Below, piece by piece: positions 24,732-33,056 of a DNA stretch of 64,000 nt (positions within the stretch are counted from its first letter, which is position 1; the number at the start of each line of letters is the position of its first letter). Source of the stretch: SpSt-1165 sp964391725 (lineage in GTDB: Bacteria > Chloroflexota > Anaerolineae > Anaerolineales > Anaerolineaceae); the NCBI GenBank assembly GCA_964391725.1, contig CAYMNB010000004.1:1-64000 (forward strand), written 5' to 3'. The notes under the pieces are model-generated. The model saw only the letters and a program-made list of their open reading frames with translations, was not told where the DNA came from and made no database searches. The translations under genes and the position numbers were made by a program.

Positions 24732-26651
24732 TTACTGCCGGAATTCCTGCAGCGTGCTTAAATAATTATCCGGCAAACCGATATCATAGCGGGTGCCTTT
24801 TACCGTCACACCCAGAAATCCATCATATTGCCTCAGACGGTCCAATGCCGGGGTCAATTGATATTCACCCATATGACGAATATTGTTATTTATTTGTTCC
24901 TCAAGCAGCGTAAAAATCTGCGGAGAGAGGATATACTGGCCAAAAACGGTCAAATACTGCTCATCAGACAGGCCGCTGACGCGCAGGTTGCTGCGGGCAT
25001 AATCGACTGTAGGCTTCTCCGTAAATTCGGTTACATTCAACAGATGGCCATCTTCTATCCAGTTGCCCGCCACCGTGCCGAAATGAGCGATCGAGTTTTC
25101 GGCAGAGTAGCGCAGCCCGACCATATTCTTACCGTGCAATTGATACATATCGATTAGTTGCTGCGCGCAAGATATCTCGATATCTGAGCGATAAATATGA
25201 TCACCCAGCATCAGCAAGAATGGCTCATCACCCACCAGTTCCTTGGCACATAAGACCGCGTGGCCAAATCCGTGTTGGTTTCTCTGCACCACAAAGCGCA
25301 CTCTTTTGCCGATCTCCAGGATTTCAGCCGCATATTGCTGGAATAAGCGCGGCAGCTTGTTAAAATTCTCGATGGTCAATTTTTCATGAAAGAAGGTATC
25401 GAAATTCTGTTTGGCGCTTTCCTGCACAATAATGATCACATCTTCGATGCCAGCCCGTATTGCTTCTTCAACGATTAGCAAAATGGCGGGTTTGGCAATC
25501 CCGTCACGGTCAATCACCGGGAAGAACTCTTTTTGGATCAGTTTGGTGGCAGGGAACAGGCTCCCGCCGAAGCCGGCGGCAGGGATCACGGCTTTGCGAA
25601 CCCGCTGGCCTGGCTTGATCGTCAATTTCAGACAACTGACATCCAGGTCATTTTCCAGAATTTCGACCACCCTGTCCTGCGCCTCTGCCGAGATTGCCAA
25701 AAACTGAGCGGTGCCGTCCCCTTGCGAACCAATACCTTTACCTCCATACACATAAGGTTGCACGGCTTCATGCGACAAGACCTGATGCAGTTTCGGCGCA
25801 GTCAATTCTTCCGGGCAGGCAGGCCCTGCCAGCGCATCAAAATTTTTCTGTGCTTCCACCATTAAGGCACCCAACTGCGCAGATTGATTTTCGCGCATGG
25901 CTTCCATGGCACGAAAGGTGATGTCTTTGTTGATCGGTCCCAGCAGGCGCTGCACGCCTTTTTCCACGTCGTTTTCCGCCACCGGATAACAGCGATTGAG
26001 ACGATTTAGAATCTCAAGCGTGTCTTTTTTGGCAAGCAGATCAACAATAACCAGGTGATGCTCCGCATTGACATTGAATTCTTCTGTGTCCAAACGATCA
26101 CCGTCAAAGGTCATCATCACCGGACGGCTGCCAAATGCGCAGCCCTGGTCGAGGCGGCCGCAGCGGGAAGGGGTGGTGATTTCGCCCTGATAAGCCAGTT
26201 CCATCTCACCGCGCACGGTTAACTTGAGGTCATAGATGCGGTTAAAAGCGCGCGCCATCAACACACACACCGCCGCGCTGGAAGAAAGGCCTTTTTTCAA
26301 GGGCAAATCGGTTTTGTAATTATTGACCACCAGCCCGCGCACATGGTAATTGACCAGCGCCTGGTAAGCCACGCCAGCCATATAACTCCAAAAGCCGCCC
26401 GCCTGCGCTTCTTTCAGCAGAGTCTCCGGTTGCATTTCGATGGTGTGCGGCCCGACCTGGTTGCCGTCATTGTCGGTCGAGGTCAACACCAATGAGGTGG
26501 GATGGGCGCTGATTTCCGCATAGATGCCCTGGTTGGTGCCGCAGATGATGGCATACCCTTTTTCAATGTCAACATTGATGCGGCGATACCCGCCCGCCCA
26601 ATCGGAGTGTTCCCCAAAAAGACAAATGCGGCCCGGCACGAAAAGTTTCAT
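24732..26651 (-). CDS. GHMP sugar kinase fused to GalU-like nucleotidyltransferase
   Basis: A 639-residue two-domain protein. Residues 1-345 are a GHMP kinase: PGRICLFGEHSDW near the N-terminus, the ATP loop GLSSSA at 121-126, the catalytic-Asp-type motif GRLDQG near 166-170 and a third glycine motif GGKGIGSQGDG at 303-313. Residues about 352-639 are a nucleotidyltransferase of the GalU class (RKAVIPAAGFGG, ATKLIQKEFFP, RNQHGFGHAV, LGDH). The signature that is normally GxGTR reads GFGGS, so a conserved Arg is missing. The fusion would phosphorylate a free sugar at C1 and then make the UDP- or similar sugar, a salvage route. Substrate is unknown. The order, kinase first, is opposite to the known fucokinase-pyrophosphorylase FKP. 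Confidence 0.8.
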   Translation of the reverse strand: MKLFVPGRICLFGEHSDWAGGYRRINVDIEKGYAIICGTNQGIYAEISAHPTSLVLTSTDNDGNQVGPHTIEMQPETLLKEAQAGGFWSYMAGVAYQALVNYHVRGLVVNNYKTDLPLKKGLSSSAAVCVLMARAFNRIYDLKLTVRGEMELAYQGEITTPSRCGRLDQGCAFGSRPVMMTFDGDRLDTEEFNVNAEHHLVIVDLLAKKDTLEILNRLNRCYPVAENDVEKGVQRLLGPINKDITFRAMEAMRENQSAQLGALMVEAQKNFDALAGPACPEELTAPKLHQVLSHEAVQPYVYGGKGIGSQGDGTAQFLAISAEAQDRVVEILENDLDVSCLKLTIKPGQRVRKAVIPAAGFGGSLFPATKLIQKEFFPVIDRDGIAKPAILLIVEEAIRAGIEDVIIIVQESAKQNFDTFFHEKLTIENFNKLPRLFQQYAAEILEIGKRVRFVVQRNQHGFGHAVLCAKELVGDEPFLLMLGDHIYRSDIEISCAQQLIDMYQLHGKNMVGLRYSAENSIAHFGTVAGNWIEDGHLLNVTEFTEKPTVDYARSNLRVSGLSDEQYLTVFGQYILSPQIFTLLEEQINNNIRHMGEYQLTPALDRLRQYDGFLGVTVKGTRYDIGLPDNYLSTLQEFRQ

Positions 26652-26767
26652 ACGAACTCTGCCAACTTTCTCAATTCAAAAATATTCATTGCCTCTATTG
26701 TATTGGATATTATCCACTCCTGCCAGTACACCTTTGTAAATTACCACCACCCAGGCGCAATCCTGAC

Positions 26768-26773
26768 TATAAT
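26768..26773 (+). promoter_or_regulatory. -10 box of a leaderless transcript
   Basis: A TATAAT at 26768-26773 lies six bases before the ATG at 26780, so the expected transcript start is the A of the start codon. No good -35 box is seen at the usual distance. No ribosome site precedes the ATG, which agrees with a leaderless mRNA. Confidence 0.45.
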
Positions 26774-26779
26774 AATATC

Positions 26780-28282
26780 ATGCAGAAATTGACCACCGCC
26801 CCGATTTATGTCAATCCGGATGACACGCGCCTGAAGATCCAGCAAACCATTGTGCGCGCCAACACAGAGCGCATCCTGTTGATCATCCCTGCCCACACCG
26901 ATATCAGCCTGAACATGGTCGATCTGCGCCTGTTACAGCGGCAGGTCCTCCAGCGCGGGAAACAGTTTGCCATCGCCACCCGCCATCCTTTCGCCACGGA
27001 TGCTGCACGCGCCTTGCAGATTCCGCGATTCCGTACCGCCGCCACAGCCAGGCACAGCGACTGGCCCGCGACATACCCATTACCGCAGAAAGACGTTGAC
27101 CAACTCAACCACCGATTAACCAACCGGCCGAAACGGTATCAACCTGCCTCCCGTCGTGCACAGTGGTGGCAGTGGCTTTCTTTAGCCCTGGTAATCATCG
27201 CTTTCGGTTTCGTTGTACTCTTCTTCACCGCGCGCACACAAATCACTATCCAGCATGGCATCGCCAAACAATCCCTCAGCCTGGTCACAAAGCCGTCATC
27301 CGCGGTCAGGAATGCCAACCTCAGCGGTGATATCCCCTTGCATGAACGCTATCTGATCCTGGAAACGGTGATCAGCGCCGAAACTACCGGTACGCTCAGT
27401 CTGCCGGACGAATACGCCAGCGGAATAATTAACACGGTTAATCTGACCAACCAGCCTGTCACACTGCCGGCCGGCGTCATCGTGCAAACCAACGACGCAA
27501 CGCCCATCCAATTCATCACCACCGAGTCCGTTGAACTGCCTCCGCCCGTGGCTGGAGAAACAACAGAGGAGTTCACCATTGACATCCGTGCTGTGGAAGC
27601 AGGCCGCACTGGCAATGTTTCAGCCAACCGCATTGTAGCAGTGCCGGGGGAATGGGGCGCTTCGATTTCCATCAACAACCCGCAACCCACCAGTGGTGGC
27701 ACCAACAAAACCGTACCCACAGCAACTGAGCGTGACCGGGCAAGGCTGCGCCAGATTGCCATGGATGCTTTACTGACAGAAGCCGAACAAGCTTTTGATG
27801 AACAAGCCCTGGAAGGTGGTTTCACTATCCTTACTGCCACCATCGCCATTGATGAGGCCCTTTCTGAAGAATGGCTGCCTGAGGAAGACGAACCAGCAGA
27901 TGAGCTTCAACTATCAACACGGATACGCTTCAAGGCTTCATCACTGGACCCGCAAGACCTGGCGCCTGTCGCAGAACAGTTGTTGAACGCCAGCCTGCCC
28001 GATGGTTTTGCGCCCCAACCCGACTCTTTGGCCATCACCCCTGCCGGTATCTCTTACACAACGGAGGGCGAATTGCGTTGGGAGGTAGAGATCACCCGCA
28101 GCATTGCGCCTTCTATCAATGCCAGCCAATGGCAGCCCTTTTTGGGGCAAAGCAAACAGATGGTCCTTGCCTGGCTGACAGACGCCTATCCAGACGCCGC
28201 CAGTATCCAAATTGCCAATGCGCCTGCCTTCTGGTGGTGGATGCCGGTGTTTCCGCAGCGCATCGAGGTGGAGATCACGTGA
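26780..28282 (+). CDS. Single-pass membrane protein with baseplate-J-like extracellular region
   Basis: A 500-residue protein. A cytoplasmic part of about 125 residues is followed by one transmembrane helix (about 131-150) and a large outside region. That region has repeated Thr/Ser/Pro-rich beta segments and resembles the baseplate J/gp47-like domain that is often annotated in Chloroflexota, though no phage genes are nearby. The C-terminal segment ends in a small alpha/beta part. The stop overlaps the GTG start of ruvX, giving a tightly coupled operon of this gene, ruvX and mltG. A role at the envelope is inferred from topology only. Confidence 0.55.
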   Translation: MQKLTTAPIYVNPDDTRLKIQQTIVRANTERILLIIPAHTDISLNMVDLRLLQRQVLQRGKQFAIATRHPFATDAARALQIPRFRTAATARHSDWPATYPLPQKDVDQLNHRLTNRPKRYQPASRRAQWWQWLSLALVIIAFGFVVLFFTARTQITIQHGIAKQSLSLVTKPSSAVRNANLSGDIPLHERYLILETVISAETTGTLSLPDEYASGIINTVNLTNQPVTLPAGVIVQTNDATPIQFITTESVELPPPVAGETTEEFTIDIRAVEAGRTGNVSANRIVAVPGEWGASISINNPQPTSGGTNKTVPTATERDRARLRQIAMDALLTEAEQAFDEQALEGGFTILTATIAIDEALSEEWLPEEDEPADELQLSTRIRFKASSLDPQDLAPVAEQLLNASLPDGFAPQPDSLAITPAGISYTTEGELRWEVEITRSIAPSINASQWQPFLGQSKQMVLAWLTDAYPDAASIQIANAPAFWWWMPVFPQRIEVEIT

Positions 28283-28734
28283 ACAACCCCACCGGACGCA
28301 TTCTTGCTGTTGATCCGGGCGACAAACGCCTCGGGTTGGCAATATCTGACCCTCTGGGCATCATCGCAAACCCGCTCACGGTGCTAAACCATATCTCTCG
28401 TGACGAAAATGCCCGCCGCATCGCGCTAATGGCACAAGAACAAGCATCAGTCAGGATTATCGTGGGTCTGCCTTTAAATTCGGAGGGTGAGATCGGCCCA
28501 TCCGGAAAGAAGTCCGTGCGCCTTGCCAACGCCATCCGCAAATTCACCGACATTCCTGTGGAATTATGGGATGAATCCGGCTCTACCAAAGCCGCACAGC
28601 AAGCCTATATCCAGATGAATGTGCCCAAAAAGAAGCGCAGCGGCCATCTCGATCATATCGCTGCAACAATTATCCTGCAATCTTACCTGGATGCTCATGC
28701 TTCTGTTTCCCATTTTGGGAATGATTCTTTATAA
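28279..28734 (+). CDS. ruvX: RuvX/YqgF family Holliday-junction-resolvase-like nuclease
   Basis: A 151-residue YqgF-fold protein. The N-terminal AVDPGDKRLGLAISD and the C-terminal DHIAATIIL give the acidic residues of the RNase H-like site. The middle motif reads WDESGST, where the family normally has DERxT; the Glu is kept but the Arg is lost. The start is GTG at 28279, overlapping the previous stop (GTGA). YqgF proteins are linked to 16S rRNA 5'-end processing and transcription antitermination. It lies between the baseplate-J-like gene and mltG, a RuvX-MltG order also found in other bacteria. Confidence 0.85.
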   Translation: MNNPTGRILAVDPGDKRLGLAISDPLGIIANPLTVLNHISRDENARRIALMAQEQASVRIIVGLPLNSEGEIGPSGKKSVRLANAIRKFTDIPVELWDESGSTKAAQQAYIQMNVPKKKRSGHLDHIAATIILQSYLDAHASVSHFGNDSL

Positions 28735-28751
28735 TTAAGGTACAAAAACCT

Positions 28752-29885
28752 ATGAATTCCACCGACCCAACCACACGACCTTTTTTCTTGATTGCCTTCA
28801 TCGTCCTCTTTCTTTTTGTCATGGGGCTGATGCTGGTAACGATCCTGTTGTTCGTGCCAACCGCCACTGAGGAAATCTTCGGGCCGCCAGCAGGCAACCA
28901 GAACCCGCTGCAAATCATCAGCCGCTCCACTGTCTTGGTGTTAAATTACCAAGACCTAATAAAGCCAGTTGGACCAGACAACATGTTTGTTGAGTTCGTT
29001 ATTGCTGAAAATCAAACAGCCCGAGACATAGCAGAAAACCTTGAGACACAAGGATTAATAACGGACGCTAACCTTTTTATTAATTACCTGACTTATAAGG
29101 GCTTCGATAGAAACTTGAAACAAGGCACCTATACCCTGGAAGGCAAGATGACTGCTGTAGATATGGCCGAAAAGTTTCAAAACCCAACAATCACCTTCTC
29201 GATCCTCGCAGGCTGGCGGTTGGAAGAAGTAGCCAATTCGATCGCCTCCTATTGGCCGATCGATACAGCCCTGTTCCTCGACATGGCCAGGCACCCCCGG
29301 GAATACGATATCACCTCACCCCTGCCAATTGAGAATGGCCTCGAAGGCCTGCTGCTTCCCGGTGATTACGTCATCGAGCGCAGCGCTGTCGATGAGAAAC
29401 AAATCCTGATTGCCATGCTGATCGGTATGGAACGAAGCTTAACTCCTGAATTATTGACAGCTTTCCAAAACAATGGGCTCAGCCTATACCAGGCGCTCAT
29501 CATGGCTTCCATGGTCGAAAAAGAAGCCCTGTCACCCGCTGAGATGCCCTTGATCGCCTCCGTGTTCTACAACCGCATTGAGGCCAACATGCGTTTCCAA
29601 TCTGACCCGACCGTGCAGTTTGCCATCGGGTATGACGAAGGCCAGCAGACATGGTGGGCCAACCCGCTGCCAGCCGGTTTTGACCAGATAGATTCCCCCT
29701 ACAATACCTATCGCTACGAAGGGTTCCCGCCAACCCCCATTTGCGCACCTTCCCTCAATGCCCTGCTGGCCACTGCTGATCCTGCTGAAAGCGACTATTA
29801 CTTTTTCCGTGCCAAATGTGACGGCTCGGGAGAACACAATTTTTCCCGCACCTATGAAGAACACCTGAATTTTGCCTGTCCCTGA
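28752..29885 (+). CDS. mltG: Endolytic peptidoglycan transglycosylase MltG
   Basis: A 377-residue single-pass membrane protein: a transmembrane helix at about residues 10-36, a LysM-like part, and a YceG domain. The catalytic Glu lies in MASMVEKEA, and the downstream FYNRIEANMRFQSDPTVQF and SPYNTYRYEGFPPTPI motifs are characteristic. It cuts nascent glycan strands and ends their growth. Located 17 bp after ruvX and 3 bp before a DMT transporter gene. A TATAAT at 28730-28735 overlaps the ruvX stop and may be chance. Confidence 0.93.
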   Translation: MNSTDPTTRPFFLIAFIVLFLFVMGLMLVTILLFVPTATEEIFGPPAGNQNPLQIISRSTVLVLNYQDLIKPVGPDNMFVEFVIAENQTARDIAENLETQGLITDANLFINYLTYKGFDRNLKQGTYTLEGKMTAVDMAEKFQNPTITFSILAGWRLEEVANSIASYWPIDTALFLDMARHPREYDITSPLPIENGLEGLLLPGDYVIERSAVDEKQILIAMLIGMERSLTPELLTAFQNNGLSLYQALIMASMVEKEALSPAEMPLIASVFYNRIEANMRFQSDPTVQFAIGYDEGQQTWWANPLPAGFDQIDSPYNTYRYEGFPPTPICAPSLNALLATADPAESDYYFFRAKCDGSGEHNFSRTYEEHLNFACP

Positions 29886-29888
29886 TCT

Positions 29889-30815
29889 ATGACAACTACC
29901 GACAAACCATCCATCCCGCCCCGCATTGTACTCATCGTCGGCATCCTCGCTGTTTCGACGGCCTCGCTTTTTATCCGTTTTGCACAGCGCGAAGCCCCTT
30001 CGCTGGTGGTCGCCGCTTATCGCTTGACGATAGCCAGTTTACTGCTGACACCTTTCATTTTTTGGCGTTTCCGCAAAGACCTGTTCGCCATCACCATACG
30101 CCAATTTCTCCCGATGGCACTCGCCGGCTTGCTGCTTGCTTTCCATTTCGCCTCGTGGATCACCTCGCTTAGCCTGACTTCCGTGGCATCCTCTGTGGTT
30201 TTGGTCACCACCACCCCGTTGTGGGTTGCGATCGCATCGGTGGTTTTTCTGAAGGAGAGGCTTTCACGAGGATTGATCCTTGGCCTGCTGCTTGCCATGG
30301 CAGGCGGCATTGTGGTTGCCCTCTCGCAAAGCTGCGCTATCACATCCAGTAGACTGCAATGTGATTTGAGGGAGGTTTTCCTGAACCGCGCCTCGTTGAC
30401 CGGCAATCTATTGGCGCTGGCTGGCGCCTGGTTCGCTGCTGCTTACCTGGTCATAGGCCGCAAAGTCCGTGAAACCACCCCGACCATGGTATATGTGTAT
30501 ATCGTGTACAGTGTTTCCGCCGTATGTTTGCTGCTTGCCTGTCTTTTCACCAATCAAGCGATGTTCTCATATTCCCCTCGCTTTTTCTTGTGGGCATTTT
30601 TGCTGGCACTCATTCCACAAATCATCGGGCATACTACGTATAACTGGGCGTTAGGCTATCTGCCAACCACCTTTGTTTCGATATCCTTGTTGGGCGAACC
30701 CATCGGCACCATATTTTTGGCTTTTTTGTTTCTGCAAGAAACCCCCACGCCCATAGAAGCTGTCGGCGGCCTTCTGATTTTATTAGGCATTTATCTTTCA
30801 TCTCGCTCAAACTGA
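29889..30815 (+). CDS. EamA/DMT family transporter
   Basis: A 308-residue protein with ten hydrophobic helices in two five-helix EamA units. The N-terminal unit has FIRFAQREAPSLVVAAYRLTIAS, the second unit ends with PIGTIFLAFLFLQETPTPIEAVGG, both typical of drug/metabolite transporters. It starts three bases after the mltG stop and has no separate ribosome site, so it is likely translated by coupling. Substrate unknown; amino acid or nucleoside export is typical of the family. Confidence 0.8.
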   Translation: MTTTDKPSIPPRIVLIVGILAVSTASLFIRFAQREAPSLVVAAYRLTIASLLLTPFIFWRFRKDLFAITIRQFLPMALAGLLLAFHFASWITSLSLTSVASSVVLVTTTPLWVAIASVVFLKERLSRGLILGLLLAMAGGIVVALSQSCAITSSRLQCDLREVFLNRASLTGNLLALAGAWFAAAYLVIGRKVRETTPTMVYVYIVYSVSAVCLLLACLFTNQAMFSYSPRFFLWAFLLALIPQIIGHTTYNWALGYLPTTFVSISLLGEPIGTIFLAFLFLQETPTPIEAVGGLLILLGIYLSSRSN

Positions 30816-30895
30816 GTATCACTCTTAGCTATACTGCCTCAAGATTGCTATAATGAATTCAAGAGTTACAAACTGGTTAAGAAAGGGTGCTGAGA

Positions 30896-31354
30896 ATGAA
30901 AAAATTTTTTGAGGAATTTAAGGCATTTGCTGTAAAAGGCAACGTGGTAGATCTGGCCATAGCGGTTGTTATGGGTGGCGCCTTTGGAACCATCGTCAAC
31001 TCGCTGGTCACTGACATCATTATGCCGCCGATCGGGCTGTTGTTGGGCGGTGTCGATTTCTCCAACCTTTTTCTCATCATCAAAGCCGGTGAACCTGCCG
31101 CTCCGTATGCCTCACTGGCAGATGCCCAGGCAGCCGGTGCGGTTAGTTTGAACTATGGCATATTCCTGTCAAACATCATTACCTTCCTCATAGTCGCATT
31201 TGCCATGTTCCTCATCATCAAAGGCATGAACAAGATCAACAAAAAAGAAGACGCTCCCGCACCAGCACCGACCACCAAAAAATGCCCCTTCTGCTTCACC
31301 GAAATCCCTATCGAAGCCACCCGCTGCCCCAACTGTACATCACAACTTGATTAA
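30896..31354 (+). CDS. mscL: Large-conductance mechanosensitive channel with C-terminal zinc ribbon
   Basis: A 152-residue channel subunit. The family N-terminal sequence (FKAFAVKGNVVDLAIAVVMG) and first pore helix, then a short loop and the second helix (GIFLSNIITFLIVAFAMFLI), match MscL. The C-terminal tail is unusual: residues about 128-150 form a zinc ribbon with two CxxC knuckles (CPFC, CPNC). The start is ATG 30896; AAAGGG lies eight bases upstream, which is too close for the in-frame GTG nine bases earlier. It opens on membrane tension to release solutes. A -10 TATAAT is at 30849-30854. A stem-loop follows the gene. Confidence 0.92.
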   Translation: MKKFFEEFKAFAVKGNVVDLAIAVVMGGAFGTIVNSLVTDIIMPPIGLLLGGVDFSNLFLIIKAGEPAAPYASLADAQAAGAVSLNYGIFLSNIITFLIVAFAMFLIIKGMNKINKKEDAPAPAPTTKKCPFCFTEIPIEATRCPNCTSQLD

Positions 31355-31360
31355 ATAGCT

Positions 31361-31392
31361 CAGGGCAGGTTGACAACCTGCCCTGATTCTTA
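31361..31392. terminator. Hairpin terminator of mscL
   Basis: An 11-bp perfect stem CAGGGCAGGTT / AACCTGCCCTG with a GAC loop, followed by a T-rich run on the plus strand. It separates mscL from the convergent malQ gene. Confidence 0.75.
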
Positions 31393-31406
31393 TTACTCCA
31401 CTTTTA

Positions 31407-32972
31407 TCAATCAGTGCTGACGCCGCGATCTTCGTCATTGCCAACCTTGTTCACCACGTACTTGCCGGTGCGCCGGTCAGGGCGGTTGTAAAGGTCATTC
31501 ATGCTTTTGATGCGTGCTTTGACAAAATCATGCAGTTGGTTGGGCATCAGCCGCCATTGCCAGTTACTGCCCAACGTACCGGGCAGATTCATGCGCGCTT
31601 CGGTGCCCAGGTTTAAGAAATCCTGCAGTGGTGCAATGGCAATATCTGCCACGGAAGACCAGGCCGCACGAATCATATCCCAGGCGATATCATGCCCATC
31701 TCGCGCCAGATAACGGCGGCACATGTCGCGTTCTGCTTCGGTGGAAGAATTCTGGTACCAGCCGACTGTGGTGTCATTGTCATGCGTACCGGTGTAAACC
31801 GCGCAGTTCTCCGGGTAATTGTGCGGCAGAAAAGGTTCAGTACTGTCGCCGGCAAAGGCAAACTGCAGCACCTTCATACCCGGTAGATCAAATTGATCAC
31901 GCAATTCAAAGACATCTTCGGTGATCTCGCCCAGGTCTTCTGCGATGATCGGGAGTCTGCCTTCAAAAGCCTCCTGCATGACATCAAAGAAATGTGCTCC
32001 GGGGCCTTTCTTCCACTGGCCGTTAATCGCCGTTTCTTCTCCCGCCGGTATTTCCCAATAAGCGCCAAAGCCGCGGAAATGGTCAAGGCGGACAATATCA
32101 TACAACTCAAACGTCTTTTGCAGACGCCGCTTCCACCAGGCATAATTAGTTTCTTTGTGGTATTCCCACTTGTATAATGGGTTCCCCCACAGCTGACCGG
32201 TGGCTGAAAAATAATCAGGCGGCACTCCGGCAACCACAGTCGGTTCGCGTTTATCATCCATATAGAACAAGGAGGGATTCGCCCATACATCGGCGCTATC
32301 CTCCGCCACAAAAATGGGGATGTCACCTACAATTTGGATACCTTTCTGGTTGGCAAACTCCCGCAGCGCGCGCCACTGGCGGTAGAACAAGAACTGGCGC
32401 ATCTTGTGGCTTTTGATGCTGTCCTTTAAATAGGTTCTGGCTTCCTTCAATACCCGTTTATCGCGCATGCGCAGCGGGTATTTCCACTCACGCCACGAAA
32501 CCATCTTGTGGACTTCTTTGATTGCCATAAAAAGCGTGAAGTCGTCCAACCACCAGTCTTCTTCTTGCTTGAATTGCTGATATTCCTGGTATAAAGGGGT
32601 ACCCTTCATCTCTTTAAAGCGCTCAAACGCCAGATCCAGCAGGTGTCCCTTCCATTCGATCACCGCACCATAATCAACATGGCTGGCAGGAAACTCAGGC
32701 CGCTGCAAGATCTCCTCGCGTGTCAACAACTCATCTTCCCACAACAAAGCCGGGCTGATCAAGTAAGGGTTGCCGGCGAAGGCTGAGAAACATTGGTAAG
32801 GTGAATCACCATAGCCTGTTGGGCCCAACGGCAGCACCTGCCACAGATTGCAGCCCATCTCTTTCAGCGCATTGACCCAGTTGTAGGCTTCAGCGCCCAG
32901 ATCCCCGATCCCGTCCGGGCCGGGCAGGCTTGTGATGTGCAGCAGGATACCAGAAGAACGTTTAAATTTCAT
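31407..32972 (-). CDS. malQ: 4-alpha-glucanotransferase
   Basis: A 521-residue GH77 amylomaltase. The catalytic Asp lies in VRLDHFRGFGAYWEIPAG, the acid/base Glu in IAEDLGEITED, and the second Asp in YTGTHDNDTTVGWY. The N-terminal motif SLPGPDGIGDLG is typical. It transfers maltodextrin chains between acceptors, and with the adjacent glycogen synthase gene it suggests glycogen or maltodextrin metabolism, though the two lie 84 bp apart. GGAGAG lies six bases before the start. Confidence 0.93.
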   Translation of the reverse strand: MKFKRSSGILLHITSLPGPDGIGDLGAEAYNWVNALKEMGCNLWQVLPLGPTGYGDSPYQCFSAFAGNPYLISPALLWEDELLTREEILQRPEFPASHVDYGAVIEWKGHLLDLAFERFKEMKGTPLYQEYQQFKQEEDWWLDDFTLFMAIKEVHKMVSWREWKYPLRMRDKRVLKEARTYLKDSIKSHKMRQFLFYRQWRALREFANQKGIQIVGDIPIFVAEDSADVWANPSLFYMDDKREPTVVAGVPPDYFSATGQLWGNPLYKWEYHKETNYAWWKRRLQKTFELYDIVRLDHFRGFGAYWEIPAGEETAINGQWKKGPGAHFFDVMQEAFEGRLPIIAEDLGEITEDVFELRDQFDLPGMKVLQFAFAGDSTEPFLPHNYPENCAVYTGTHDNDTTVGWYQNSSTEAERDMCRRYLARDGHDIAWDMIRAAWSSVADIAIAPLQDFLNLGTEARMNLPGTLGSNWQWRLMPNQLHDFVKARIKSMNDLYNRPDRRTGKYVVNKVGNDEDRGVSTD

Positions 32973-33056
32973 AAGGCACTCTCCACAGTTTGTTAAAACT
33001 CAATGGTTGCTTGGTCGATCTTGCAAATCACCCTAATGATAACACTTTCCGTTGCA

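Noticed and set aside
26780..28282. Prophage or contractile injection system suggested by the baseplate-J-like domain
   Set aside because: No other tail, capsid, integrase or sheath genes are nearby, and the gene is embedded between housekeeping genes.
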